A DNA stretch of 14,064 nucleotides from an uncultured Veillonella sp. (GTDB lineage: Bacteria; Bacillota; Negativicutes; Veillonellales; Veillonellaceae), in assembly GCA_900766125.1 (NCBI GenBank), contig CAAFUD010000181.1, positions 1 through 14,064 of the forward strand, given 5' to 3'. The translations under genes were made by a program, and so were the position numbers. Of the stretch, positions 7,420 to 14,064 are shown in pieces. The notes below the pieces were generated by a model that was given only the letters and a program-made list of their open reading frames with translations, had not been told where the DNA came from and made no database searches. The first letter of the stretch is position 1. Each line of letters opens with the position of its first letter.

Positions 7420-8592
7420 ATGACTAAGATCTTCACCAAAATAAGAGCGTTGGTGGATGAAGCATTATCTGATCGTGATACAGCGGTGGATAAGGTGCCT
7501 ACTATAGAAAAGGCTCCATTAGAACAAGACTTGTTCGACCATCGTTTACTATATATAGAAGAAGACACAGTCAATCGTATGTTACGGGCTGCTCTTCGCA
7601 ATCATTGGCTCTTTTACGCGGTAACCTTTGAATTTGAGCCAAACAATCAAATATTCCTATCCATTATTACGAAATGGGGGAATGTGATCAATGTGGAATT
7701 CACCTTAGAGGATTTATGGTTTGATGATTACTCATCATCCTTTGCAATCCGTCTCGACACAAATAATATAGATACAGGTGGGTTTATTTTAAACTCTATC
7801 CTACACTTACTAGGTAACTGGTGCCTCAGTCTCTTTGGTATATTCTTTAATCCTATTGCACTAGGTGAGAAGGGATCTACTATGCGTTTTGAGAAAAAGG
7901 GGATTATCCAGTTCGATCTATTACCGAATACACAAGTAAAAAAATTCATACCTTTGCCTGAACGACATATCGGTAGTAATGGTCCTGTTCTATTGGGGAA
8001 CCCTCGTACTAGTCAATCTGTTTTACAGTTAGATTACTATGCGTTCCATGACCCAGTAGATACATTCACTGTACCAGATGTACCAACCCGTACTAGCTGG
8101 CTTCGCTCTATTGATATTGCGGCAGTTCTCTTATTGCCAATCGGCGTGTGGATTACCTTTATTATCTTGCATCACTACTTGCCAACAGAAACTTTAGAAT
8201 TCTCATTCTCCACATATTTCTTGATTTCCTTAGGGATTTTTATTATATCCTTCTTGGTTATGAATATTCCGAGATATTTGTACATGTACTTTGATTCTCG
8301 TAAACAGTGGCAAAGTGCATTTGTGCATAACAACATCAAGATACAAATGCGTAAGTTACACCGTCGCATCTTCATGCAGCAGGCTACACTTACATCTGAT
8401 TGTGATGAAGATACGGCTAATGAAAGCCAAGAGCGAATTAAACATTTATTATTACAAATTCGTGATAAGCGGTTCCTCGCAAATCGACTTAAAATTGCTG
8501 ACGATGATAGAATGCGTAAGCAAAAGGTTAAGTTTATTATCGCCTATATCGGTTGTACATTGATTGAGTTAATGTTACTCATGAATTATTAG
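7420..8592 (+). CDS. Unrecognised membrane protein with a large N-terminal soluble domain
   Basis: I do not recognise this 390-residue protein. Residues 1-225 look soluble and, from alternating hydrophobic and polar residues in about 60-120, partly beta-stranded; this part follows a charged N-terminus and lacks a signal peptide. Hydrophobic helices lie at about 232-253, 263-283 and 370-388. Between the last two is a strongly basic segment (284-369, for example 'RKLHRR' and 'RMRKQK'). The positive-inside rule places the N-terminal domain and this loop in the cytoplasm and the short C-terminus outside. A lipid-binding fold for the N-terminal domain is only a guess. GGAGGGG at 7411-7417 supports the start. 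The gene is monocistronic, between terminators, with its own promoter. A long frame with good ribosome site and promoter makes it a real gene. Confidence 0.85.
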   Translation: MTKIFTKIRALVDEALSDRDTAVDKVPTIEKAPLEQDLFDHRLLYIEEDTVNRMLRAALRNHWLFYAVTFEFEPNNQIFLSIITKWGNVINVEFTLEDLWFDDYSSSFAIRLDTNNIDTGGFILNSILHLLGNWCLSLFGIFFNPIALGEKGSTMRFEKKGIIQFDLLPNTQVKKFIPLPERHIGSNGPVLLGNPRTSQSVLQLDYYAFHDPVDTFTVPDVPTRTSWLRSIDIAAVLLLPIGVWITFIILHHYLPTETLEFSFSTYFLISLGIFIISFLVMNIPRYLYMYFDSRKQWQSAFVHNNIKIQMRKLHRRIFMQQATLTSDCDEDTANESQERIKHLLLQIRDKRFLANRLKIADDDRMRKQKVKFIIAYIGCTLIELMLLMNY

Positions 8593-8639
8593 ACATTGAT
8601 TACTAAATGGCTGAAATAACTGAATAGTTTATAGTAAAG

Positions 8640-8675
8640 AAAAAACGTATCTCTTTCTAGAGATACGTTTTTTTT
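8640..8675. terminator. Bidirectional terminator between convergent genes
   Basis: A 15-bp perfect stem (8640-8654 with 8659-8673) has a run of eight T residues at 8668-8675 on the plus strand. Its six A residues at 8640-8645 are a T run for minus-strand transcripts. It ends both the gene at 7420-8592 and the minus-strand DUF805 unit. Confidence 0.95.
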
Positions 8676-8697
8676 ATGAAGTAGGACATGTTATGAG

Positions 8698-9282
8698 TTA
8701 ACGCTTTTTACGACGTTTGCGAACGGTTTTTCTAATTTCTCGTTCTGTTTCTGATTTAGGTTGTTGCATTGACTCATAAGTTGGTCTATTCACAGACATA
8801 AATGGAGGATTCCCATATTGATTTGGTTCCGGTTGTCCCGGTAAAACCCAAAAGAGGAAGCCTATGAGCCATACGAAAAGTTCAAGCAAGTAATTGAATG
8901 GCGATACAGCAGAATAGGTGTTGATGAAAATGATGATTACCGACCATAGAATCCCTGCCCAAGCATTAAAGCCGATATCATGAATACGACGGCCAAATAA
9001 GATGCAGGATAATGGGAATAAGGATGCTAATAAAATCCATATAACAACCCTTGTAAACCAATAGGCTGGTAAAGAAACAACAAAGTCCAAGAATACATCA
9101 TCAATGTAGTGAACGATGTGGAATAAAATCATTAAAACAATGAAGCATATGATAAATTGTAGTCGATTTAACCGTCCCGTTAGATTAAAAATCGATAATC
9201 CCATACGTCGACCTTGAAATGCAATGAGTAAACCGACAGTACATATGAGTAGTGTTCGTAATACAACATAGAGTAAATCCAT
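8698..9282 (-). CDS. DUF805-family membrane protein
   Basis: This is a 194-residue protein of the DUF805 (YhaH-like) family, whose function is unknown. Family marks are 'TGRLNRLQF' at 35-43, 'FGRRIHDIG' at 96-104 and the 'PNQYGNPP' ending at 153-160. Four or five hydrophobic helices are visible (about 4-21, 42-59, 70-95, 109-125 and 131-147). The tail from 161 is polar, ending in a very basic stretch with nine Lys/Arg in the last twelve residues, probably cytoplasmic. The ATG at 9282 is preceded by AAGGGGA. It follows the kinase gene by 21 bases with no terminator, so the two are probably cotranscribed; a functional link is not evident. Confidence 0.9.
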   Translation of the reverse strand: MDLLYVVLRTLLICTVGLLIAFQGRRMGLSIFNLTGRLNRLQFIICFIVLMILFHIVHYIDDVFLDFVVSLPAYWFTRVVIWILLASLFPLSCILFGRRIHDIGFNAWAGILWSVIIIFINTYSAVSPFNYLLELFVWLIGFLFWVLPGQPEPNQYGNPPFMSVNRPTYESMQQPKSETEREIRKTVRKRRKKR

Positions 9283-9303
9283 AAGTTCCCCTTTATTTAT
9301 AGC

Positions 9304-10137
9304 TTATAGTTGAGTTAATTCTGGCAAGACTAGCTCAAAGGCTACACCTTGTTTCATTGATTTTACAGTATCCACTGTGGCTTGAATCGCCTTGGTAGTA
9401 AAATTCATTGCTAACTCTGCCGCATCATAAGGTGAATATCCCCTCATTACTGCACCGGATAATACAGCAGTAAAGATATCCCCAGTTCCTGTAGCTTTCA
9501 CAGGGATAAGAGGAATATCATAAGTTTTTAAATAATCAGTTGGCCCATCATAGACAGCGATAACCGCATGCGTTTCCGATGGTACGCTGGTCATGATAAC
9601 CATGTCAGGCCCCATTTGGTACAGCCTTTTGCAACGATCACGCAATTCATCATCGCTAATAGGATCTGTAGAAAATGGAATATCTAATAAGAAACAAGCC
9701 TCCGTGTAATTAGGCTTTACAATATGAGCCTTGGAAACAAGTTGGCGCATAGCTACTACCATATCAGGTGTATAAATAGAATAGAGACGACCATCATCTG
9801 CCATAGCAGGATCGACGATAATCATTTGCCCATTATTGCCAAATCGATCGATGGCTTCTTCCACGAGATGAATTTGTTCTGGCGATGCTAAAAAACCACT
9901 TACAATAGCGTGAAAGTCGATTTCGTTTTTATCCCAGCAGTCCATAAAATCTCTCATATGTGCCGATAAATCTACAAACTCGTAGTGTGGATATTCTAAG
10001 TGATTACTCAATACAGCTGTTGCCAATGGAACCGCTTGGCAACGCATAGCGCTGATGATGGGAATCATAACGGTTAGGGCACAACGGCCGATGGAGCTCA
10101 TGTCTTGAATTGTTAAGACTCTAGGTACTTCTGTCAT
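9304..10137 (-). CDS. Pyridoxamine/pyridoxal kinase (ribokinase superfamily)
   Basis: This 277-residue cytoplasmic enzyme probably uses ATP to phosphorylate pyridoxamine or pyridoxal, a vitamin B6 salvage step giving pyridoxal phosphate. The N-terminus 'RVLTIQDMSSIGRCALTV', 'TAVLSNH' (40-46), 'VDPAMADDGRLY' (108-119), 'KPNYTEA' (141-147) and 'GTGD' (217-220, with Asp220 as catalytic base) fit the PdxK/PdxY group, specifically the pyridoxamine kinase branch common in Firmicutes; ThiD-like HMP kinase is a less likely reading. The ATG at 10137 is preferred: GGAGG lies six bases upstream, whereas the in-frame TTG at 10149 overlaps that ribosome site. It heads a minus-strand unit with the DUF805 gene and is divergent from the opp operon. 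Confidence 0.9.
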   Translation of the reverse strand: MTEVPRVLTIQDMSSIGRCALTVMIPIISAMRCQAVPLATAVLSNHLEYPHYEFVDLSAHMRDFMDCWDKNEIDFHAIVSGFLASPEQIHLVEEAIDRFGNNGQMIIVDPAMADDGRLYSIYTPDMVVAMRQLVSKAHIVKPNYTEACFLLDIPFSTDPISDDELRDRCKRLYQMGPDMVIMTSVPSETHAVIAVYDGPTDYLKTYDIPLIPVKATGTGDIFTAVLSGAVMRGYSPYDAAELAMNFTTKAIQATVDTVKSMKQGVAFELVLPELTQL

Positions 10138-10164
10138 AGACACCTCCAAAATATTATATATTTT

Positions 10165-10193
10165 ATTGTACGTTATGTAAGGCTTTCTGTAAA
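10165..10193 (-). promoter_or_regulatory. Promoter of the kinase-DUF805 unit
   Basis: On the minus strand, TTTACA (10188-10193) and TACAAT (10165-10170) are spaced by exactly 17 bases, each matching 5 of 6 consensus positions. Transcription would start near 10158, about 20 bases before the kinase start. Confidence 0.75.
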
Positions 10194-10209
10194 TGTAATG
10201 ATGTAATTC

Positions 10210-10225
10210 ATGAAATTAACTTCAT
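10210..10225. promoter_or_regulatory. Near-perfect 16-bp palindrome over the opp -35, candidate operator
   Basis: The sequence ATGAAATTAACTTCAT is a palindrome except for one mismatched pair (the A at position 6 and the C at position 11). It covers the -35 and part of the spacer of the opp promoter in the 135-base divergent region. A repressor site is inferred; the factor is not identifiable from the sequence. Confidence 0.4.
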
Positions 10226-10238
10226 AATGTAGTATAAT
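10210..10238 (+). promoter_or_regulatory. Promoter of the opp operon
   Basis: A perfect TATAAT (10233-10238) follows ATGAAA (10210-10215, 4 of 6) by 17 bases. The start would be near 10245, shortly before GGAGG at 10259-10263. The -35 coincides with the left arm of the near-palindrome at 10210-10225. Confidence 0.7.
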
Positions 10239-10272
10239 AAAACAGATAGACTTTTTATGGAGGATAGTGACA

Positions 10273-11205
10273 ATGACAAGGTATGTGTTTCGACGCCTAG
10301 GTGGCGCAATCATAATCTTATGGGTCATCATTACCGTAACATTTGCATTAATGCATGCAATTCCGGGGGGACCTTTTACAACTGAGAAGAAATTACCACC
10401 TCAGGTGAAAGCAAGTATTGAAGCAAAGTATCATCTTGATGATCCTGTGTGGAAGCAGTATGGTGATTATTTAGGTGGTGTTATTACTGGTGATTTGGGA
10501 CCATCATACAAGTATGAAGGCCGTAGTGTAAACGATATTATCAGCGATGCATTCCCAATTTCTGCACAACTCGGCTTATTATCATTAATGGTGGCTGTAG
10601 TAGGTGGCATTGCAGCAGGTGCTATTAGTGCTATGCGCCCTAATGGTATCGTTGATTATGCAGTAACCGTATTATCTACAATTGGCATATCTGTGCCTAC
10701 CTTTATTATTGGTGCTGTTCTTGTATATGTGGTGGGCTTTGAACTAGGCTGGTTCCCAGTAGCCTTATGGCGTGGTCCATCTTATATGGTGCTACCAGTA
10801 TTAACGTTAGCTGCACAACCGATGGCATTCATTGCACGCTTAACACGCAGTGGCTTGCTAGATGTGTACCAACAAGAATATATTCGTACAGCTCGCGCCA
10901 AAGGCTTGAGTTCTTGGACTATTTTGACACGTCATGCGTTAGGGAATGCTATTTTGCCAGTTATTACCTATTTGGGCCCATTGGCTGCCAGCCTTTTGAC
11001 AGGTAGCTTTATCGTAGAAACGATTTTTGCTATTCCAGGCCTTGGACAGTATTTCGTAACATCTATTTATAACCGTGATTACACTGTTATTCTTGGCATT
11101 ACGATTTTCTATAGTGCTCTTGTAGTATTTCTTAATATCTTAGTGGATATGATTTATCCATTAATTGATCCACGTGTTACGACAGAGGAGGGGACAGATG
11201 AATAA
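10273..11205 (+). CDS. oppB: Oligopeptide ABC transporter permease, OppB-like
   Basis: This is a 310-residue inner-membrane permease, the first of two forming the channel of a peptide importer. It resembles E. coli OppB in 'PGGPFTTEKKLPPQV', 'IEAKYHLDDP' and 'GPSYKYEGRSVNDI' within the first 90 residues. The cytoplasmic EAA loop that docks onto the ATPase is at 202-223 (starting 'EYIRTARAKGL'), and 'RDYTVILG' leads to a last helix ending 'IDPRV'. About six membrane helices are present. The ATG at 10273 lies nine bases after GGAGG; a GTG two codons upstream would be only three bases from that site and is less likely. It begins the oppBCDF operon and overlaps oppC by 8 bases. Confidence 0.93.
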   Translation: MTRYVFRRLGGAIIILWVIITVTFALMHAIPGGPFTTEKKLPPQVKASIEAKYHLDDPVWKQYGDYLGGVITGDLGPSYKYEGRSVNDIISDAFPISAQLGLLSLMVAVVGGIAAGAISAMRPNGIVDYAVTVLSTIGISVPTFIIGAVLVYVVGFELGWFPVALWRGPSYMVLPVLTLAAQPMAFIARLTRSGLLDVYQQEYIRTARAKGLSSWTILTRHALGNAILPVITYLGPLAASLLTGSFIVETIFAIPGLGQYFVTSIYNRDYTVILGITIFYSALVVFLNILVDMIYPLIDPRVTTEEGTDE

Positions 11206-12097
11206 GGAAGATTTTTTACCTATTGAACGAACCCCTCAAGAAGAAATTACAAGCTTTATAAAACGTCCTAGTAAATGGGCGAGATTTAAAGTGAATCGTT
11301 TAGCTGTAGTAGGGGCTACAATCATCTTAGTGATGATTGTACTAGCAATCTTAGGGCCACTTATTTCTCCGTACACCTATGCGGATCAATCCCTAATCGA
11401 TGCGAACCAAAGTCCAAGCTTTAGTCATTGGTTTGGTACCGATACATTAGGTCGAGATATTTACACTCGCGTTATGTATGGTGCTCGTATTTCCTTAACT
11501 ATCGGTTTTGTAGCGGCGTTTATCAATCTTGTTATCGGCGTTACCTATGGCGGTATTGCAGGTTACCTTGGTGGTAAGGTTGACCGCATCATGATGGGGC
11601 TGGTAGATGTATTGTACGGTATTCCACTTTTACTATATGTAATTTTGTTGATGGTTGTACTTGGCCCTGGCTTAACATCTATTTTCGTAGCATTGGGCAT
11701 TGCGTACTGGCTGAATATGGCCCGTATCGTACGTAGTCAAATTTTGAAAGTTAAAAACGAAGAATATATCATTGCTGCTGAAGCGATGGGCATTCCCAAA
11801 TATCGCATTTTATTGCGTCATATTTTGCCAAACTGTGTAGGTCCAATCATTATTACTTTGACATTGGCCATCCCAGAGGCTATTTTTACAGAAGCATTCC
11901 TTAGTTTTATCGGCTTAGGTGTAAACGCACCTATGGCGAGCTGGGGCGTATTAGCTTCTGAAGGGATTAGTAGCATGCGCTCTTATCCGTTCCAATTGAT
12001 TTTTCCTGCTGTTGCCATTAGTGTTACCATGCTTGGTTTCGCATTCCTTGGCGATGGCTTACGTAATGTGTTAGACCCTAAGGAAGGAGATAGATAA
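11198..12097 (+). CDS. oppC: Oligopeptide ABC transporter permease, OppC-like
   Basis: This is a 299-residue second permease of the peptide importer. The OppC/DppC hallmark 'HWFGTDTLGRDIYTR' is at 77-91 after the first membrane helix (35-55), and the EAA loop is at about 189-210 ('EYIIAAEAMGIPKYRILLRHIL'). The ATG at 11198 is chosen because GAGGAGGGG lies just upstream at 11185-11193; a longer frame from a TTG at 11165 would place that site inside the coding region. The start lies inside the end of oppB and the stop shares one base with the oppD start (TAATG), so translation is probably coupled. Confidence 0.95.
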   Translation: MNKEDFLPIERTPQEEITSFIKRPSKWARFKVNRLAVVGATIILVMIVLAILGPLISPYTYADQSLIDANQSPSFSHWFGTDTLGRDIYTRVMYGARISLTIGFVAAFINLVIGVTYGGIAGYLGGKVDRIMMGLVDVLYGIPLLLYVILLMVVLGPGLTSIFVALGIAYWLNMARIVRSQILKVKNEEYIIAAEAMGIPKYRILLRHILPNCVGPIIITLTLAIPEAIFTEAFLSFIGLGVNAPMASWGVLASEGISSMRSYPFQLIFPAVAISVTMLGFAFLGDGLRNVLDPKEGDR

Positions 12098-13077
12098 TGA
12101 ATAACGCAATTGTTGATGTGCGCAATGTGTCCATTACCATCGATACCTTCCAAGGCCCTTTACGGGTTATTCGCAATCAAGATATCTCCTTACAACCAGG
12201 TGAGATTTTAGGTATTGTTGGTGAATCCGGCTGTGGTAAATCAGTGCTAGTTAATTCATTAATGGGATTACTACCATATGGTAAAACAAAAATCAAAGCC
12301 GATACATTTATGATTGATGGCAATGATTGCCTTGAGTTCACTGAAGATGATTGGAATGAATTGCGCGGTACTACTGTTGCTATGGTATTCCAAGATCCTA
12401 TGACATCTTTGAATCCAATCATGACGATTGGGGAGCAACTGTATGAGGTTATCCATCGTACTAATGCATATGGTGAGGATTATGACGAACGAGCTATTGC
12501 TATCGACTTGTTAAAGAAGATGGGTCTTTCTACACCGGAAAGACGATTGTCTCAATATCCTCATGAGTTAAGTGGTGGTATGCGTCAACGCGTTTGTATT
12601 GCCATGGCTGTGGCGGGGCGTCCAAAGATTTTAATTTGCGATGAACCTACAACGGCTCTTGATATTACAACAGAGGCTCAAATCTTACGCCTTATGCAAA
12701 CATTAGCTGTAGAAGCTGGTATTGGGATTATCTTTATTTCTCATAACCTACGTGTTATCGCTCAAATTTGCGATCGCGTTATGGTTATGTATGCTGGTAA
12801 ATGTGTTGAATCTGCTACGGTGGAGGGCATCTTTAATGAACCTCGCCATCCGTACACATTAGGGTTATTGCTCGCTTTGCCACAAGGTAAATGGCATGGT
12901 GAGTTAAAAGCCGTTGAAGGTCAACCGCCAGATTTGTTTGATTTGCCGCGAGGTTGTGCATTTAATCCACGGTGCAAGTGGGCTATGCGCATCTGTGGTA
13001 ATCGGATTCCTATGGTTACAAATGTTGGTGAAAATCATCAATTTACATGTTGGTTAGCTAAGTTGGAGGGACTTTAA
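12097..13077 (+). CDS. oppD: Oligopeptide ABC transporter ATPase, OppD-like
   Basis: This is a 326-residue cytoplasmic ATPase that powers peptide import together with OppF. Walker A GESGCGKS (42-49), Q-loop Gln99 in 'FQDPMTSLNP', signature LSGGM (158-162), Walker B 'ILICDEP' with Glu183, and His216 are all intact. The peptide-transporter C-terminal extension follows ('HPYTLGLL' at 251-258, 'GQPPDLFDLPRGCAFNPRC' at 275-293). Four cysteines at 287, 293, 300 and 318 match the pattern that binds a [4Fe-4S] cluster in some DppD-type ATPases. The purine-rich site at 12082-12090 serves the start, and the last base of oppC's stop is the first of this ATG. Confidence 0.95.
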   Translation: MNNAIVDVRNVSITIDTFQGPLRVIRNQDISLQPGEILGIVGESGCGKSVLVNSLMGLLPYGKTKIKADTFMIDGNDCLEFTEDDWNELRGTTVAMVFQDPMTSLNPIMTIGEQLYEVIHRTNAYGEDYDERAIAIDLLKKMGLSTPERRLSQYPHELSGGMRQRVCIAMAVAGRPKILICDEPTTALDITTEAQILRLMQTLAVEAGIGIIFISHNLRVIAQICDRVMVMYAGKCVESATVEGIFNEPRHPYTLGLLLALPQGKWHGELKAVEGQPPDLFDLPRGCAFNPRCKWAMRICGNRIPMVTNVGENHQFTCWLAKLEGL

Positions 13078-14024
13078 TGAGTTACGTATGGGAAACTGAC
13101 AATCTCGTTAAAGAGTTCACTCTGTCAGGAGGCTTATTTAAGCCAAAACACACGGTACATGCTGTACAAGGCGTGAGCCTATATCAATCACCAGGGGAAA
13201 CCCTAGGTATCGTAGGTGAGTCTGGATGTGGTAAATCTACATTTGGCTACACTTTGATGGGCTTACATCAAGCTACATCAGGTTCTATTTATATGAACGG
13301 TCGTCAGATCGATCCGTATGTGGATCGAAAAGATGTTCATCCGGTGATGCAAATGGTATTCCAAAACCCTTATGCATCTCTTAATCCACGTCTTACCGTT
13401 AATGCGATTCTAGAGGAACCATTGGAGCTAGATCCAAAATATACACCTCGCGATCGTGTTATTCGTGTAAAAGAAGTGCTTGATCAAGTTGGTTTGAACA
13501 TGTCCTTTGGTGAGCGTTATGCTCATGAATTGTCAGGTGGCCAACGTCAACGTATCGGTATTGCACGGGCTCTCATTATGCAGCCACAGTGTATCATCTG
13601 TGATGAGCCGATTTCAGCACTAGATGTATCCATTCAAGTACAAATTATGACCTTGCTTGAGAGATTACAAGAACAACATGGTATTTCGTACCTCTTTATT
13701 TCTCATGATTTAAATATGGTGCGCTACATCAGTCATCGCATGGTAGTTATGTATTTAGGAGCTGTTATGGAAGAAGGTCCAGCGTTGGATTTATATGAAT
13801 TCCCACAACATCCGTATACTCGTGCTTTGACCGCTTTAAACGGTCCAGTTATACCGCATGCTCCCATTGGAGCACCGCTTAAAGGGGACCCACCAAATCC
13901 ACTAAATCCACCAAAAGGTTGTTTGTTTAGTGGTCGATGCCCAGAGGCAGAAGGTCGTTGCTTTGCAGAACGTCCACCTCTTCGTGATTGGGCAGATCGC
14001 CGCATCGCATGCTGGCACATATAA
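13077..14024 (+). CDS. oppF: Oligopeptide ABC transporter ATPase, OppF-like
   Basis: This is a 315-residue second ATPase of the peptide importer. Walker A GESGCGKS (47-54), Gln96 in 'VFQNPYASLNP', signature LSGGQ (152-156), Walker B 'CIICDEP' with Glu177, and His210 are intact. The C-terminal extension has 'HPYTRAL' (245-251) and four cysteines at 282, 288, 295 and 312, spaced like those of OppD and again suggesting a metal or Fe-S site. Its ATG shares one base with the oppD stop (TAATG), with TTGGAGGG at 13063-13070 as ribosome site. No terminator follows within the window, so the operon probably continues into the gene at 14037. Confidence 0.95.
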   Translation: MSYVWETDNLVKEFTLSGGLFKPKHTVHAVQGVSLYQSPGETLGIVGESGCGKSTFGYTLMGLHQATSGSIYMNGRQIDPYVDRKDVHPVMQMVFQNPYASLNPRLTVNAILEEPLELDPKYTPRDRVIRVKEVLDQVGLNMSFGERYAHELSGGQRQRIGIARALIMQPQCIICDEPISALDVSIQVQIMTLLERLQEQHGISYLFISHDLNMVRYISHRMVVMYLGAVMEEGPALDLYEFPQHPYTRALTALNGPVIPHAPIGAPLKGDPPNPLNPPKGCLFSGRCPEAEGRCFAERPPLRDWADRRIACWHI

Positions 14025-14036
14025 TGGGAGAATAGT

Positions 14037-14064
14037 ATGGAAAAGTTACTTGTTGGCAAGTCCT
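14037..14064 (+). CDS. Start of another gene, partial
   Basis: An ATG at 14037 with GGGAG at 14026-14030 opens a frame reading 'MEKLLVGKS' to the window end. It lies 12 bases after oppF and is probably in the same operon. Nine residues are too few to identify it. They do not look like a lipoprotein signal, so it is not obviously the peptide-binding protein. Confidence 0.55.

Noticed and set aside
8291..8563. Overlapping 90-residue open frame inside the unknown membrane-protein gene
   Set aside because: It has no ribosome site and no recognisable features, and it lies wholly within a well-supported longer gene in another frame.
10138..10149. Kinase start at the TTG at 10149
   Set aside because: That start codon overlaps the GGAGG ribosome site of the ATG at 10137, and family proteins begin close to the later start.
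13733..14059. Antisense 108-residue frame over the end of oppF
   Set aside because: Its composition (Gly/Pro/Ser/Arg-rich) mirrors the opposite strand of the oppF C-terminus, and oppF is intact.
1..14064. CRISPR arrays, tRNA or rRNA genes, insertion sequences, phage or toxin-antitoxin genes
   Set aside because: No regularly spaced repeats, no tRNA-like cloverleaf, no transposase or integrase motifs and no small paired genes were seen on either strand.

Overview
The window looks like chromosome from a low-GC, Gram-positive-type anaerobe, most likely a Negativicutes member such as Veillonella. That assignment is from recall of similar gene content and the AT-rich codon use; no search was run. 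Nearly every gene has a strong purine-rich Shine-Dalgarno site, operons are tightly packed, and most units end in clear hairpin terminators. There are no tRNA or rRNA genes, CRISPR arrays, insertion sequences or phage genes. No gap between genes exceeds 300 bases.

Layout. (1) 2-259: the 3' end of moaB (molybdenum cofactor synthesis) and its terminator. (2) 480-3394: an oxygen-respiration unit, with an Rrf2-family regulator carrying four clustered cysteines, then cydA and cydB encoding a cytochrome bd quinol oxidase of the short Q-loop type. It closes with a strong terminator. (3) 3620-7207: one very long gene encoding CydD and CydC fused in a single polypeptide, the ABC exporter needed to assemble cytochrome bd. 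(4) 7420-8592: an unrecognised 390-residue membrane protein on its own promoter. (5) On the minus strand, a pyridoxamine/pyridoxal kinase (9304-10137) followed by a DUF805 membrane protein (8698-9282), facing gene 4 across a bidirectional terminator. (6) 10273-14024: a complete oppBCDF-like peptide ABC transporter core (two permeases, two ATPases), divergent from the kinase and without a substrate-binding protein in view. The first codons of another gene follow at 14037.

How they work together. The Rrf2 protein probably senses redox state, an Fe-S cluster or NO and regulates itself and/or cydAB. A long perfect inverted repeat overlaps a candidate promoter -35 in front of it and is the best candidate operator. 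CydAB plus CydDC make a self-sufficient oxygen-scavenging oxidase module, which fits an anaerobe that meets traces of oxygen. The opp operon imports peptides; its promoter overlaps a near-perfect 16-bp palindrome.

Most of the window is ordinary core metabolism. The parts most worth a second look are the Rrf2 cysteine pattern and operator, the CydDC fusion, the unknown 390-residue protein, and the missing peptide-binding protein. I saw no clear sign of a wholly new system.
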